Shown here: in pieces, positions 16,217 through 25,383 of the stretch
Position numbering within the stretch: position 1 is the first letter of the stretch
Layout: each line of letters opens with the position of its first letter
Origin: Arenibaculum pallidiluteum
Lineage (GTDB): Bacteria; Pseudomonadota; Alphaproteobacteria; Azospirillales; Azospirillaceae
NCBI RefSeq assembly: GCF_017355985.1
Contig: NZ_JAFIQU010000010.1
Location: 124,001-188,000 of the forward strand
Length of the DNA stretch: 64,000 bases
Direction of reading: 5' to 3'
The notes under the pieces: model-generated
Databases searched by the model: none
What the model saw: only the letters and a program-made list of their open reading frames with translations
Told to the model about the DNA's origin: nothing
Translations under genes and position numbers: made by a program

Positions 16217-17623
16217 TCAGACGATCATCAGCGGCTCCCCCATCTCGCCATGGCTTGGCATCAGGTAGCTCCGCGGAATCTCGAACTCGCAGCGAAGGCC
16301 CGTCGCTGCCCATTCGATGCGCGCCTTGCCCTTGAGCTGGTCAGGGATCTGGCGCTCGATCACGCGCGTGCCGAAGCTTCTCCGTGCCGGCTTCCGCACG
16401 CCGGAGACGCCGCTTTCGACCCAGCGCAGCGTCAGAGCATCCTCGGGCCCGTCCAGGAACCATGTCACTTCGACCGAACCTTTGGGCGCAGAGAGGGCAC
16501 CGTGCTTCGCCGCGTTCGTGGCGAGCTCGTGCAGGACAATCGCGACGGCCTGCGCGGCCGTCGGCGCGAGCAGGACCTCGGGACCGCGGCTCGTAAGTGT
16601 TGCCTCGCCGGCGCGGAACGGCTCCAGCTCGGACGCGACAAGCGTGTCCAGGCTGGCACCATGCCACTTGTTCTCGGCCACTTGGGAATGGGCGCGGGCC
16701 AGGGCCGATATGCGCCCCTGTACCAGTGAGGAATACTGGGCGATGTCGTCGGCCTTGGTCAGCCGGACGATCGCCTGCGCCACCGCCAGGACGTTTTTCG
16801 CGCGGTGGTCGAGCTCGTGCATCATCTCGCGGACCTGGCGCTCGGCCCTCAGCCGCTCGCTGATGTCATGGGCGATCTTCGAAGCGCCGATGATGCGACC
16901 CTGCGCATTGAGCACCGGGGAAACCGTCAGCGAGATGTCGAGGATGCGGCCTTCCTTGTGGCGCCGCCGCGTCTCGTAGTGCTGGACCTTCTCGCCACGC
17001 CGGACCCGCTCCAGGATCAGCGGCATCTCGTCGAGCCTGTCCGGCGCCGCGAGGACTGCAATGGGCCTGCCGATCATCTCCTCGGCCGTGTAGCCGAAGA
17101 GGCGCTCGGCAGCGCCGTTCCAGCTGGTGACGATGCCGTTGAGGTCCTTGCTGACGATCGCATCGTCGGAGGAATCCACGATCGCCGCGAGGAGCCCCTT
17201 CTCCCTCTGAACGCTCAGCCGATCGCTGATGTCGCGGGCGATCTTCGATGCGCCGACGATACGCCCCTGCGCGTCGCGCACCGGTGAGACCGTCAGCGAG
17301 ATGTCGATGACGTGTCCATCCTTGTGGCGGCGGCGCGTCTCGTAGTGATCGATCTTCTCGCCGCGCCGGATCTGCTCCAGGATCGGCGGCATCTCGTCGG
17401 GCACGTCGGGAACGGCGAGGATAGCGATGGACCTGCCGATCATCTCCTCGGCCGTGTAGCCGAAGAGACGCTCGGCCGCACGGTTCCAGCTGGTGACGAT
17501 GCCGTCGAGGTCCTTGCTGATGATCGCGTCGTCGGCGGATTCGATAATCGATGCCAGCAAGAGCTGCTGCATTTGATCGCTGATGCTCATGCATGCCGTA
17601 TCGGTTAGCAGGATGCGGGGCAT
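16217..17623 (-). CDS. Double-PAS sensor histidine kinase, HWE family
   Basis: A soluble sensor kinase of 468 residues with no membrane segment. It has two PAS domains (about 20-140 and 145-270), each with the DGIVTSWNRAAERLFGYTAEEMIGR / NGIVTSWNGAAERLFGYTAEEMIGR core and PAC strands ending in VGASKIARDISDR / IGASKIAHDISER. These are followed by an HWE-type dimerisation/phospho-acceptor helix (ELDHRAKNVLAVAQAIVR, His about 290) and an ATPase domain (VLHELATNAAKHGALS; WVES in place of the HWE W-x-E motif; FGTRVIERQIPDQL). No response regulator is adjacent, which is usual for this alphaproteobacterial family. The start could also be the ATG at 17590, removing 11 residues. The final LMIV resembles a short tail rather than a receiver domain. 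Confidence 0.92.
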   Translation of the reverse strand: MPRILLTDTACMSISDQMQQLLLASIIESADDAIISKDLDGIVTSWNRAAERLFGYTAEEMIGRSIAILAVPDVPDEMPPILEQIRRGEKIDHYETRRRHKDGHVIDISLTVSPVRDAQGRIVGASKIARDISDRLSVQREKGLLAAIVDSSDDAIVSKDLNGIVTSWNGAAERLFGYTAEEMIGRPIAVLAAPDRLDEMPLILERVRRGEKVQHYETRRRHKEGRILDISLTVSPVLNAQGRIIGASKIAHDISERLRAERQVREMMHELDHRAKNVLAVAQAIVRLTKADDIAQYSSLVQGRISALARAHSQVAENKWHGASLDTLVASELEPFRAGEATLTSRGPEVLLAPTAAQAVAIVLHELATNAAKHGALSAPKGSVEVTWFLDGPEDALTLRWVESGVSGVRKPARRSFGTRVIERQIPDQLKGKARIEWAATGLRCEFEIPRSYLMPSHGEMGEPLMIV

Positions 17624-17706
17624 CCCCCTGCAAGAGCCTAGCCCATCGCCGGCATAACGCTCTCACACAAAGAGCCTATTATAGGACAGGGGACCTGTCC
17701 CGTCAT

Positions 17707-17754
17707 CCGATCCCGATTCTCTCCGGCCCTGCGGCCGGAGAGAATCGGGATCGG
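17707..17754. terminator. Long perfect hairpin downstream of the CAP-RTX gene
   Basis: A perfect 22-bp inverted repeat (17707-17728 and 17733-17754) with a 4-base loop CTGC. It sits between the end of the CAP-RTX gene (17898, minus strand) and the start of the histidine kinase (17623, minus strand). No T-run follows on either strand. A transcription end or mRNA 3'-stabilising hairpin for the CAP-RTX gene is the simplest reading. Confidence 0.6.
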
Positions 17755-17897
17755 AATTGTCTATCCGGGTGATGCGGATCATGGCACCAGGGTGGCCGCC
17801 GGGAGCGGGCCGTCGCGGCGGTACCGACAGGTCCGTGGGATGGCCCCGGCATGTCCCGAGCCGAGGCCATGCTTGACGCCACGAAGCGTCGGCGCGC

Positions 17898-19289
17898 TTA
17901 CACGAGGAAGGCCGAGGCGTCCAGATCCGCCGCGGCGATGCCCGAGAAGGTGACGAGCCCGGCCACATCGTACGAATTGACATGGACGTCCAATCGGGCG
18001 CCGGCAGCAGTGTCCACGAGGACCAGCGTGCCGTCCGCGAACGGATTTGCGCCGCCGTAGCCCTGGCGGTCCATCAGCTCGGAGAGATCCAGGCGATCGC
18101 CCTGGGCAAGGGTGAAATCCAGGATCAGGTCGCCCCGGTCGTTCAGGGACTGGACCGTGAACCGATCTGCACCGGTGCCACCGGTCAGGCGGTCACCCCC
18201 GAAGCCACCGACCAGCCAGTCCGCGCCGTCGTTCCCGAACAGCAGGTCCGCGCCGTCGCGGCCGTAGAGACGGTCGCTTCCAGTACCGCCGTGGAGCTGG
18301 TCTGCACCCGCATCGCCGTAGAGCAGGTCGTCGCCGGCGCCGCCCTGAAGGGTGTCGTTGCCCGCGAGGCCGGAGAGCTTGTCGGCGCCGTCCGTACCGG
18401 TGATGGCGTCGGGGCCGGCGGTTCCCGCCCTGACCACGCCGGCCGCTACCGGGCCTGGGGCTGGGGTCGGCGCAGGTGCGGGCGAGGGGGCCGTCTGGGC
18501 CGGCTGGCCGATATCCGCGTCGAGATCGACCTTGACGTTCGACGTGCCGACGACTGCCGTCTTCACCACCGGGGCGGCCAGTCCGCCGCCCGAAAAGGTC
18601 AGCGTATAGGTCCCCTGGGGGACCGGCATCTGCCAGCCGCCGGCCGACCAGGTGTCGGTCTCGAAGACCTGGCCGGTCGCGGACCGTGCCTGGACATGCA
18701 CGCCACCCGAGCCTTCGCCGGGATCGTAGAAATGGTCGCCGTCCCTGTCGTCGAAGGCGACGCCGGTCAGGAAGGGCAGCACGCCGGACTTGGCGAAGGC
18801 CTGCGTTGCTGTGACGCCGGGCGAGCCCTTGTACTCACCCGCGGCGATGCCGACGCCGATCTCGCGGACATCCGCGTTCATGATGTTCAGGCGATGCCCG
18901 GGGCTCTTGAACAGGCCGTCCTCGAGCCCGTCGACGACCTGCTGGTTCGGCGTCTGCCGCGCGCCCCAGGTGATCGCGATGTTCTCGGCCCAGCGCCAGC
19001 TTCCAGAGAAGGCATAGCCTTCCGCCACCATCCGGTCGCCAGGGCTCGAGCCGTTGACGCCGGTATGCGAGAAGGTGTCGGTGTCGAGCATCCAGGCCGA
19101 ATGCTTGCGCGCGGCATCGATGAGGTCCTGGTTGAAGGCCAGGGGCTGCTTGGCTGCCGTCGAGATGAATCCGGTGGAGACGCCCTGGTTGAGGTCGATA
19201 CCCAGGCGTGCGGCCTCGGCAGACGGATTTGCGCGGGCCCTGTTCACGAGTTCGAGCATGTATTGCTCGAGCGCGGTCGGTTCGCTCAC
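17898..19289 (-). CDS. CAP-domain protein with C-terminal RTX calcium-binding repeats
   Basis: A 463-residue probable type I secretion substrate. Residues about 5-165 form a bacterial CAP/SCP domain (LVNRARANPSAEAARLG, HSAWMLDTDTFSHTGVNG, SWRWAENIAI, FKSPGHRLNIMNADVREIGVGIA) with the conserved His and Glu positions. A Pro/Ala spacer follows at about 265-290. Then come RTX nonapeptides (GLAGNDTLQGGAGDDLLYGDAG and on, about 310-380) and a C-terminal unit ending in ASAFLV with hydrophobic terminal residues, as in hemolysin-type export signals. There is no N-terminal signal peptide, which fits type I export, but no ABC exporter genes lie in the window. Start is GTG with AGGAAG upstream. The function of secreted bacterial CAP proteins is mostly unknown. 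Confidence 0.88.
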   Translation of the reverse strand: MSEPTALEQYMLELVNRARANPSAEAARLGIDLNQGVSTGFISTAAKQPLAFNQDLIDAARKHSAWMLDTDTFSHTGVNGSSPGDRMVAEGYAFSGSWRWAENIAITWGARQTPNQQVVDGLEDGLFKSPGHRLNIMNADVREIGVGIAAGEYKGSPGVTATQAFAKSGVLPFLTGVAFDDRDGDHFYDPGEGSGGVHVQARSATGQVFETDTWSAGGWQMPVPQGTYTLTFSGGGLAAPVVKTAVVGTSNVKVDLDADIGQPAQTAPSPAPAPTPAPGPVAAGVVRAGTAGPDAITGTDGADKLSGLAGNDTLQGGAGDDLLYGDAGADQLHGGTGSDRLYGRDGADLLFGNDGADWLVGGFGGDRLTGGTGADRFTVQSLNDRGDLILDFTLAQGDRLDLSELMDRQGYGGANPFADGTLVLVDTAAGARLDVHVNSYDVAGLVTFSGIAAADLDASAFLV

Positions 19290-19520
19290 GAAAGATCTTC
19301 CTGAAAGTTCGTTCCTGATCCAGCCCTACAGGAGACTACCCCCTCCGGGCAGGCAACAAAGCTGTGACCCCGCAGCCGGGCCAGCCGCGCCGGGATTAAA
19401 TCTTCGGGATGAGGGCGGGATTCCGCAACCTCGCAAGACCGTTGCGGTTTCATGAAGGCCCGCGACTTCGGCGCGGCCGGAGTGGAAGCACGGCATTCTG
19501 TCCGTCAAGGGAGATCCTCG

Positions 19521-20906
19521 ATGCAGGAACCCGGTCTTCGCCAGTCGGCCGCGCGCCAGGCTTCCGATCCTCAGCCGAGCCTGCAGCGCACCATCGGCCC
19601 GGTGCAGATGGCCTTCTATGGCCTCGGCAGCATGCTCGGGGCCGGCGTCTATGGCCTGATCGGCAAGGCGGCCGGCCAGATGGGCAATGCCGTCTGGTTG
19701 GCGTTCATCGCCAGCATGGTCGCGGCGCTGCTGACGGGGCTGTCCTACGCCTCCATAGGATCGCGCTATCCCCGCGCCGCGGGTGCCGCCTATGTGACCC
19801 AGCGGGCCTATCGCTGGCCGCTCCTGACATACATCGTGGGCCTTGCGGTGATGTGCTCGGGCCTGACCTCGGTCGCGACCCAGTCGCGCGTGATCGCCGA
19901 GAACCTGCATAGCCTGCCGGCCTTCGGCGCCTTGCCGGTGACGATCCTGGCGATGGCGTTCCTGCTGTTCCTGGCCGGGATCGTCTTCCGCGGCATCCGC
20001 GAGGCCATGTGGCTGAACGTCGTCTGCACCGCCATCGAGGCGGCCGGGCTGCTCCTGGTCGTGGCGGTCGGCATGCGCTACTGGGGATCGGTGGACCTGC
20101 TGGAAGCGCCGCCGGCGGCGGATGGCGGCGACGGTCTGGGGCTGATGCTCGTGATGCAGGGGTCGGTGCTGACCTTCTTCTCCTTCATCGGCTTCGAGGA
20201 CACGCTGAACGTCGCGGAGGAGGTCAAGAACCCGCGGCGGGTGATCCCGCTCGGCATCATGACGGCGATGGTCGGCGCCACCCTGATCTACGTGGCCGTG
20301 GCCGTCACCGCCGTCTCCGTGGTCCCCTGGCGGGAGCTGTCCGAGGCTCCGGGGCCGCTGACCGAGGTCGTCGCCCGCGCGGCGCCCTGGTTCCCGCCGG
20401 CCGTGTTCTTCGGCGTGACGCTCTTCGCGGTGACGAACACGGCGCTGGTGAACTATGTGACGGCCTCGCGCCTGGCCTACGGCATGGCCGCCCAGGGCCT
20501 GCTGCCGCGGCCTCTCAGCCGCGTCCACCGGGCCCGCCGCACTCCCTACGTGGCCGTCGGGGTCCTGCTCGCGGTGATGATCGCATTGGCGCTCGTCGGC
20601 GAGATCACGCAGCTCGCCGCGGCGACGGTCCTGCTGTTGCTGATGGTCTTCACCATCGTCAACCTAGCGCTGGTGGTGCTGAAGCTGCGCCCCGGCGAGC
20701 CCAGGGGCGGCTTCGAGGTGCCCGTCGCGGTCCCCGCGGCGGGGGCGCTGGTCTGCGCCGTCCTTCTCGCCAACCGGATCATGTCCGGCGATTGGAGGGC
20801 GCCGGCGCTCGCCGCGGTGATAGTGCTCGGCATCCTGGCGCTCTACGCGGCGACGGCTTCGAGCATGTTGATCGAGGAGGACGCCGTGGCCGCGGGCGCC
20901 GATTGA
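19521..20906 (+). CDS. APC-family amino acid permease
   Basis: A 461-residue inner-membrane transporter with about 12 hydrophobic segments. The start RTIGPVQMAFYGLGSMLGAGVYGLIGKAAG carries the unwound-helix glycine motif G-S-x-x-G-A-G of the APC superfamily, and SYASIGSRYPRAAGAAYVTQRAY and FFSFIGFEDTLNVAEEVKNPRRVIPLGI are the family signatures. The substrate is an amino acid or polyamine and cannot be told from sequence. The ATG at 19521 follows AAGGGAGATCC. It is divergent from the CAP-RTX gene and stands alone. Confidence 0.88.
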   Translation: MQEPGLRQSAARQASDPQPSLQRTIGPVQMAFYGLGSMLGAGVYGLIGKAAGQMGNAVWLAFIASMVAALLTGLSYASIGSRYPRAAGAAYVTQRAYRWPLLTYIVGLAVMCSGLTSVATQSRVIAENLHSLPAFGALPVTILAMAFLLFLAGIVFRGIREAMWLNVVCTAIEAAGLLLVVAVGMRYWGSVDLLEAPPAADGGDGLGLMLVMQGSVLTFFSFIGFEDTLNVAEEVKNPRRVIPLGIMTAMVGATLIYVAVAVTAVSVVPWRELSEAPGPLTEVVARAAPWFPPAVFFGVTLFAVTNTALVNYVTASRLAYGMAAQGLLPRPLSRVHRARRTPYVAVGVLLAVMIALALVGEITQLAAATVLLLLMVFTIVNLALVVLKLRPGEPRGGFEVPVAVPAAGALVCAVLLANRIMSGDWRAPALAAVIVLGILALYAATASSMLIEEDAVAAGAD

Positions 20907-21013
20907 GGAACGGTCCCTCCAGGGTGACGAGTGCGCCGGTTCGAGCCCGTCTCGCCGACGGCGCCGGGATCGCGTAGAACGGTGAGGCCCGCCTCCCCTG
21001 GGGAGACAGACCC

Positions 21014-21976
21014 GTGATCCCGCGCAAGCTCATTCTGGACGTCGACACCGGCACCGACGATGCGGTCGCCATCATGCTGGCAGCGCTGCACCCGGCGCTC
21101 GATCTCGTGGGCGTTACGGTGGTCAACGGCAACCTGCCGGTCGAGACCTGCACGGACAACACGCTTCGCGTGCTGGACCATGTCGGGCGTTCCGACGTCC
21201 CGGTCTTCGAGGGCGCCGACCGGCCGCTGGTGCGGACCGACTTCCCCATTCCCCGCGGCTCCGGCGAGCAGGGGGCGAGATACCATGGCGAGACGCTGCC
21301 CATCCCCGCCACCCGCCGGCGCAAGGAGCGCAGCACGGCCGTCGAGTTTCTGGTCGAGACCTACCGCGCCGCGACCGAGCCGATCACGCTCGTGCCCGTC
21401 GGCACGCTCACGAACATCGCCGCGGCGCTCGCCGCCGAGCCGCGGCTGGCGAGCCTGGTCCCCGAGGTCGTGATCATGGGCGGCGGGCACGAGATCGGCA
21501 ACGTGACGCCCGCGGCCGAATTCAACATCTGGGGCGATCCCGAGGCGGCCGCGCGCGTGCTGGGCGCCGGCTTCCCCAAGGTGACGCTGGTGCTTCTGGA
21601 TGCCACCCACAAGGCGCTCGTCTCCTATTCCGACTGTGAACGCCTGGCCGCGCTCGGGACGCCTGCGGGCATGGCCACGTCCGAGATCGTGCGCTTCCGC
21701 ATCGACACCCACGAGAAGTGGCAGAAGATGCCCATCGCAGGCACCGCGCCCGTTCACGACGCGCTCTGCGTGGCGTTTCTCGTCGATCGCGGGATTCTCG
21801 CCACGCGGCGCTTGAACGTCGTCGTCGAGACGGCCGGCACCTACACGCTGGGCCGCACCGTCATCGACGTGCACCGCCGCTCCGGGCGCGAGCCCAATGC
21901 CGACGTCGCCTTCGACGCCGATGCGCGGCGCTTCGTGGACCTGCTGGCCGAGACCTTCGCGCGTTCGGGCGAATAG
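21014..21976 (+). CDS. Inosine-uridine-preferring nucleoside hydrolase family protein
   Basis: Hydrolyses the N-glycosidic bond of ribonucleosides. The 320 residues start with the Ca-binding aspartate cluster LILDVDTGTDDAVAIML (DxDxxxDD), and include the ...GVTVVNGNLPVETCTDNTLR region, LVPVGTLTNIAAALAAEP, VIMGGGHEIGNVTPAAEFNIWGDPEAAARV and a late His/Asp in PVHDALCVAFLVD. All hallmarks are intact. The open reading frame is isolated, downstream of the permease by about 105 bases, and could be co-transcribed with it for nucleoside use. The real substrate is unknown. Confidence 0.9.
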   Translation: MIPRKLILDVDTGTDDAVAIMLAALHPALDLVGVTVVNGNLPVETCTDNTLRVLDHVGRSDVPVFEGADRPLVRTDFPIPRGSGEQGARYHGETLPIPATRRRKERSTAVEFLVETYRAATEPITLVPVGTLTNIAAALAAEPRLASLVPEVVIMGGGHEIGNVTPAAEFNIWGDPEAAARVLGAGFPKVTLVLLDATHKALVSYSDCERLAALGTPAGMATSEIVRFRIDTHEKWQKMPIAGTAPVHDALCVAFLVDRGILATRRLNVVVETAGTYTLGRTVIDVHRRSGREPNADVAFDADARRFVDLLAETFARSGE

Positions 21977-22009
21977 GTCCGGGCAAATAGGTCCGGAGGT
22001 TGGCGGCGG

Positions 22010-22636
22010 CTACGCCGCCTGTGCCTCGAAGAGCTCGGCAATGCGTCCATGGGCCTCGCCGAGGCCCTTGGCCCGCGCCTCGGGTCCCATGGCCGCGCCT
22101 TCCGCGCGCACGATCGTCGGCTCGGTGATCCCGACGAAGGCCAGGAAGGCCTTGAGATAGGCTTCCTGGTGGTCGAGCGCGGTCTCCGCGGGCGTGCCGG
22201 CGTAGATCCCCCCGCGCGAGGACGCAATGAAGACCCGCTTTCCGCCCGCGAGGCCCACCGCCCCGTTCTCGGTGTAGCGGAAGGTGCGGCCGGCCCGCGC
22301 GATGCGGTCCAGCCAGGCCTTGAGCTGGGTCGGGATCGAGAAGTTGTACATGGGCGCGCCGATCACGACGACGTCGGCGGCCAGGAACTCCGTCACCAGC
22401 GTCTCGGACAGCGCCAGTTCCGCCTTCTGCTCCGCGCTCAAGGCGGCCGGATCGGCTTGCATCATGGCGGCCAGAATCTCGGCCGAAAGATGGTTCGGCG
22501 GTGACGCGGCGAGGTCGCGGTAGGTCACCTCGGCGCCGGGATCGGCCTGCAGCAGCTGGGCGACGATGGCGGCGGTGACCTCGCGCGAGACGGAAGCCCC
22601 GCCAAGGGGGCTGGAATCGACGTGCAGCAGCTTCAT
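22010..22636 (-). CDS. azoR: FMN-dependent NADH:quinone/azo reductase
   Basis: Two-electron reduction of quinones (and azo dyes) by NADH, avoiding semiquinone radicals. The 208-residue flavodoxin-like protein begins [18 protein letters not shown] (FMN phosphate loop), has [19 protein letters not shown] (the conserved P-M-Y-N-F flavin loop) and [14 protein letters not shown]. Length and motifs match AzoR. It is divergent from a lysR gene with a 96-base gap holding a short inverted repeat, the usual set-up for LysR-controlled quinone reductases. In this window it may protect against quinones arising from catechol-type intermediates. Confidence 0.92.
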   Translation of the reverse strand: MKLLHVDSSPLGGASVSREVTAAIVAQLLQADPGAEVTYRDLAASPPNHLSAEILAAMMQADPAALSAEQKAELALSETLVTEFLAADVVVIGAPMYNFSIPTQLKAWLDRIARAGRTFRYTENGAVGLAGGKRVFIASSRGGIYAGTPAETALDHQEAYLKAFLAFVGITEPTIVRAEGAAMGPEARAKGLGEAHGRIAELFEAQAA

Positions 22637-22714
22637 GTCCGTGTCCTTTCAAGTTCGAGCCGGTAAGATGCGTGTCCCAGAAGCTTGCCTCCAGCCGGGG
22701 AATTCAGCACTGTC

Positions 22715-22732
22715 CGTTCTATTCCTGGAACG
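22715..22732. promoter_or_regulatory. Inverted repeat in the azoR-lysR divergent region
   Basis: CGTTC (22715-22719) and GAACG (22728-22732), 8 bases apart, directly abutting the lysR start codon. A T/A-ended dyad in a divergent lysR-target gap is a typical LysR recognition site. Short arms make it tentative. Confidence 0.35.
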
Positions 22733-23671
22733 ATGATCGGGGCGGCCGTGCAGGACCTGAACGACCTCTACTTCTTCGCTCAGGTCGTGGAGCATGGCGG
22801 GTTTGCCGCTGCCAGCCGCGCGCTCGGCGTCCCCAAGTCGAAGCTGAGCCGCCGCATCGCCGGGCTGGAGGAACGCCTCGGAGTGCGCCTGATCCAGCGC
22901 TCGACCCGGCGCTTCTCGGTGACGGAGCTCGGCCAGGAATATCACCGCCATTGCCTTGCGATGATCGCCGAGGCCGGAGCCGCGCAGGACGTCGTCGACC
23001 GCACCCGGACCGAGCCGCGCGGCCTGGTGCGCCTGAGCTGCCCGGTGCTGCTGGCCCAGGGCGTCCTGGCGCAGATCGTGTCGCGCTTCCTGTCCGAGCA
23101 TCCCGGCGTGCGCATCCATGTGGAGGCGACAAACCGGCGCGTCGACGTCATCGACGAGGGTTTCGACCTGGCGCTCCGGGTGCGCGAGACCCCGCTGGAG
23201 GATACCGGCCTGATCGTCCGGACTCTCGGCGAGGACCAGCCGGTTCTGGTGGCGAGCCCGGGCCTTCTCGCCCGCCAGGGGCGCCCGCGGGATCCCGCCG
23301 ATCTGTTCCACACCGACAGCGTTGCCATGAGCAGCCCCTCGGCCGAACATGCCTGGACGCTTTCGGACATGGCCGGCAACGTCCGCCGCGTGCCGCACCG
23401 GCCGCGCCTGGTCACCGACGAGTTGCTGATGCTTCAGCGGGCCGCGCTGGACGGCATCGGCGTCGCGGAACTGCCCGCGATGATCGCCCGGGAGGCCATT
23501 GCGAGCGGGCGGCTCGAGAGGGTGCTTCCGGAATGGAGGGTGCCCAGCCGCAGCCTCCACGCCGTCTTCCCGTCGCGCCGGGGCCTGATCCCTGCCGTCC
23601 GGCTCTTCATCGACGCCCTCGCGGCCTCCCTGAAATGCGAGGTGGAGGCCGACTGGGCCCCGCGCCGCTGA
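22733..23671 (+). CDS. LysR-family transcriptional regulator (next to azoR)
   Basis: A 312-residue LysR regulator. The N-terminal winged HTH is DLYFFAQVVEHGGFAAASRALGVPKSKLSRRIAGLEERLGVRLIQR (about residues 9-55). The effector domain shows the LVRLSCPVLLAQGVL and VDVIDEGFDLALRVR segments typical of the CrgA/AaeR-like subgroup that senses aromatic or quinone-type compounds. The ATG at 22733 is close to a candidate operator, and a GTG fifteen bases later would start the same frame nearer the HTH. It is divergent from azoR, so regulation of azoR and of itself is likely. Confidence 0.9.
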   Translation: MIGAAVQDLNDLYFFAQVVEHGGFAAASRALGVPKSKLSRRIAGLEERLGVRLIQRSTRRFSVTELGQEYHRHCLAMIAEAGAAQDVVDRTRTEPRGLVRLSCPVLLAQGVLAQIVSRFLSEHPGVRIHVEATNRRVDVIDEGFDLALRVRETPLEDTGLIVRTLGEDQPVLVASPGLLARQGRPRDPADLFHTDSVAMSSPSAEHAWTLSDMAGNVRRVPHRPRLVTDELLMLQRAALDGIGVAELPAMIAREAIASGRLERVLPEWRVPSRSLHAVFPSRRGLIPAVRLFIDALAASLKCEVEADWAPRR

Positions 23672-23927
23672 AAGGCGCTTCGCCCATGACGCCGCCACGG
23701 ACCCTCCGACGGGCACGACATGGCCGGATCGCCGGTTGGGATGGATGGTGCCGTCCGCCGCCGGGGGCCGGTACGGGGGCGGTATAACGGGCTCCTCATA
23801 CATTCAGTCCTTTAAGCGATACGACGGCCCGGGGCGCCTGGTGTAGCGTCACTTCACGCCGTCGATGCTCCCGCCAAGGCCGGGATGCCCGTGCCCGGCC
23901 GATTTCGGCACAGGAAGGAGTGTTGCC

Positions 23928-24641
23928 TTGCCCGATCGGCCCAGCCTGCTGCTGCTTCCCGGGCTTCTCTGCGATGCCGCGGTCTGGCGCCATCAGGCCG
24001 CCGCGCTGGCGGAGACCCACGACACGCTCGTCCCTGATTTCTTCGGCCTCGATGCCATCGCCACCATGGCCGAGCTCGTCCTCGACCGGGCGCCGCGACG
24101 GTTCTCGTTGGCCGGGCATTCCATGGGAGCCCGGGTCGCACTGGAGGTGCTTCGCCGCGCGCCCGATCGGGTGGAGCGGCTGGCCCTTCTGGATACCGGC
24201 GTCCATCCCCGCCGGTCTGGCGAGGAGGAGCGCCGCCGCGAGCTCGTCGATCTCGCCTATGAAAGGGGAATGGCGGCCCTGGCGGAGCGGTGGCTGCCGC
24301 CCATGCTCCACCCGGACCGCCTGGCCGATGCGCCATTGATGGCCGAGCTGACCGCCATGGTCTGCCGCGCCACGCCCGAGATCCACGAGGGCCAGATCCG
24401 GGCGCTGCTCGGCCGACCGGATGCCAGCGCGCAGCTTTCCGGCATCGCGGTGCCGACCCTTCTGGCCTGCGGCAGGCAGGACGCCTGGAGCCCGCTGGCG
24501 CAGCACGAGGCCATGGCGACGGCCATACCGGGGGCGGAGCTCGTGGTCATCGAGGACAGCGGGCACATGGCGCCCGCCGAACGGCCCGAGGCGGTCACCG
24601 CCGCGCTCGCCCGCTGGCTCCGGACATCAACAAGGACCTGA
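23928..24641 (+). CDS. Alpha/beta hydrolase, first gene of the protocatechuate/gallate operon
   Basis: A 237-residue hydrolase. It has LLLLPGLLCDAAVWRHQ (oxyanion region), the nucleophile motif GHSMGARVALEVL, an acid in LLACGRQDAWSPLAQHEAM and histidine in IEDSGHMAPAERPEAV. I take the TTG at 23928 as the start because GGAAGGAG lies 7 bases upstream. No ATG gives a better fit. It is followed after 19 bases by galB, so it belongs to the catabolic operon, where it may hydrolyse an aromatic ester (for example chlorogenate-like or gallate esters) or a lactone intermediate. Because no LigI-type pyrone hydrolase is present, a lactonase role is possible but unproven. Confidence 0.75.
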   Translation: MPDRPSLLLLPGLLCDAAVWRHQAAALAETHDTLVPDFFGLDAIATMAELVLDRAPRRFSLAGHSMGARVALEVLRRAPDRVERLALLDTGVHPRRSGEEERRRELVDLAYERGMAALAERWLPPMLHPDRLADAPLMAELTAMVCRATPEIHEGQIRALLGRPDASAQLSGIAVPTLLACGRQDAWSPLAQHEAMATAIPGAELVVIEDSGHMAPAERPEAVTAALARWLRTSTRT

Positions 24642-24660
24642 GAAGAGAGGACCATCCATC

Positions 24661-25383
24661 ATGGCTGCGGACAGCAGGACCGCACTGGTCGTCAGCGCCC
24701 ATTCCGCCGACTTCGTCTGGCGCGCCGGAGGCGCCATCGCCCTGCACGTGGAGAAGGGCTACAGGGTCGTCGTCGTCTGCCTGTCCTACGGCGAGCGCGG
24801 GGAATCCGCCAAGCTGTGGCGCAAGCCCGGCATGACCCTGGAGGACGTGAAGCGCAATCGCCGCGCCGAGGCGGAGAAGGCCGCCGGGATCCTGGGCGCC
24901 GAGGTGCAGTTCTGGGACCTCGGCGACTATCCGCTGCGCGTTGACGACGCGACGCTGTTCCGCCTGGCCGACCTCTACCGCGCCCTGCGACCGTCCTTCG
25001 TGCTGTCCCACTCCCTGCGGGATCCCTACAACTTCGACCATCCGCTGGCGACGCACCTCGCCCAGGAGGCCCGCATCATCGCCCAGGCCCATGGCCACAA
25101 TCCCGGCGAGACCGTGCTGGGCGCGCCGCCGGTCTTCCTGTTCGAGCCCCACCAGCCCGAGCAGTGCGGCTGGAAGCCCGACGTGCTGCTCGACATCACC
25201 TCCGTCTGGGAGAAGAAGAAGGGCGCGATCGAGGCCATGGAGGGCCAGGAGCACCTCTGGGAATACTATACCCGCGTCGCCCTCCAGCGCGGCGTGCAAG
25301 CCGCGCGCAACTCGGACCTCAAGATCACCTACGGCGAGGGCTACATGCGCGTCTTCCCCCAGGTGACGGGAGAGCTGGCATGA
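24661..25383 (+). CDS. galB: 4-oxalomesaconate hydratase, PIG-L/GalB type
   Basis: Hydrates 4-oxalomesaconate to 4-carboxy-4-hydroxy-2-oxoadipate in the gallate / protocatechuate 4,5-cleavage pathway. A 240-residue PIG-L (LmbE-like) fold. The usual zinc motif AHPDDE is replaced by [13 protein letters not shown], as in the GalB subgroup, and [11 protein letters not shown] supplies the later histidines, with [20 protein letters not shown] in the C-terminal part. The next three genes encode the aldolase, the tautomerase and LigAB, so the assignment rests on both sequence and context. Its stop overlaps the next start (ATGA). Confidence 0.88.
   Translation: MAADSRTALVVSAHSADFVWRAGGAIALHVEKGYRVVVVCLSYGERGESAKLWRKPGMTLEDVKRNRRAEAEKAAGILGAEVQFWDLGDYPLRVDDATLFRLADLYRALRPSFVLSHSLRDPYNFDHPLATHLAQEARIIAQAHGHNPGETVLGAPPVFLFEPHQPEQCGWKPDVLLDITSVWEKKKGAIEAMEGQEHLWEYYTRVALQRGVQAARNSDLKITYGEGYMRVFPQVTGELA

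Noticed and set aside
21965-22000. Duplicated AATAGGTCCGG between the nucleoside hydrolase and azoR ends
   Set aside because: Two short copies 14 bases apart at the stop codon look like a small local duplication with no evident role.
23672-23927. LysR-type operator in front of the galBCD-lig operon
   Set aside because: The region (ATACATTCAGTCCTTTAAGC and flanks) is AT-richer and may be the promoter, but I could not find a convincing T-N11-A dyad or repeated motif.
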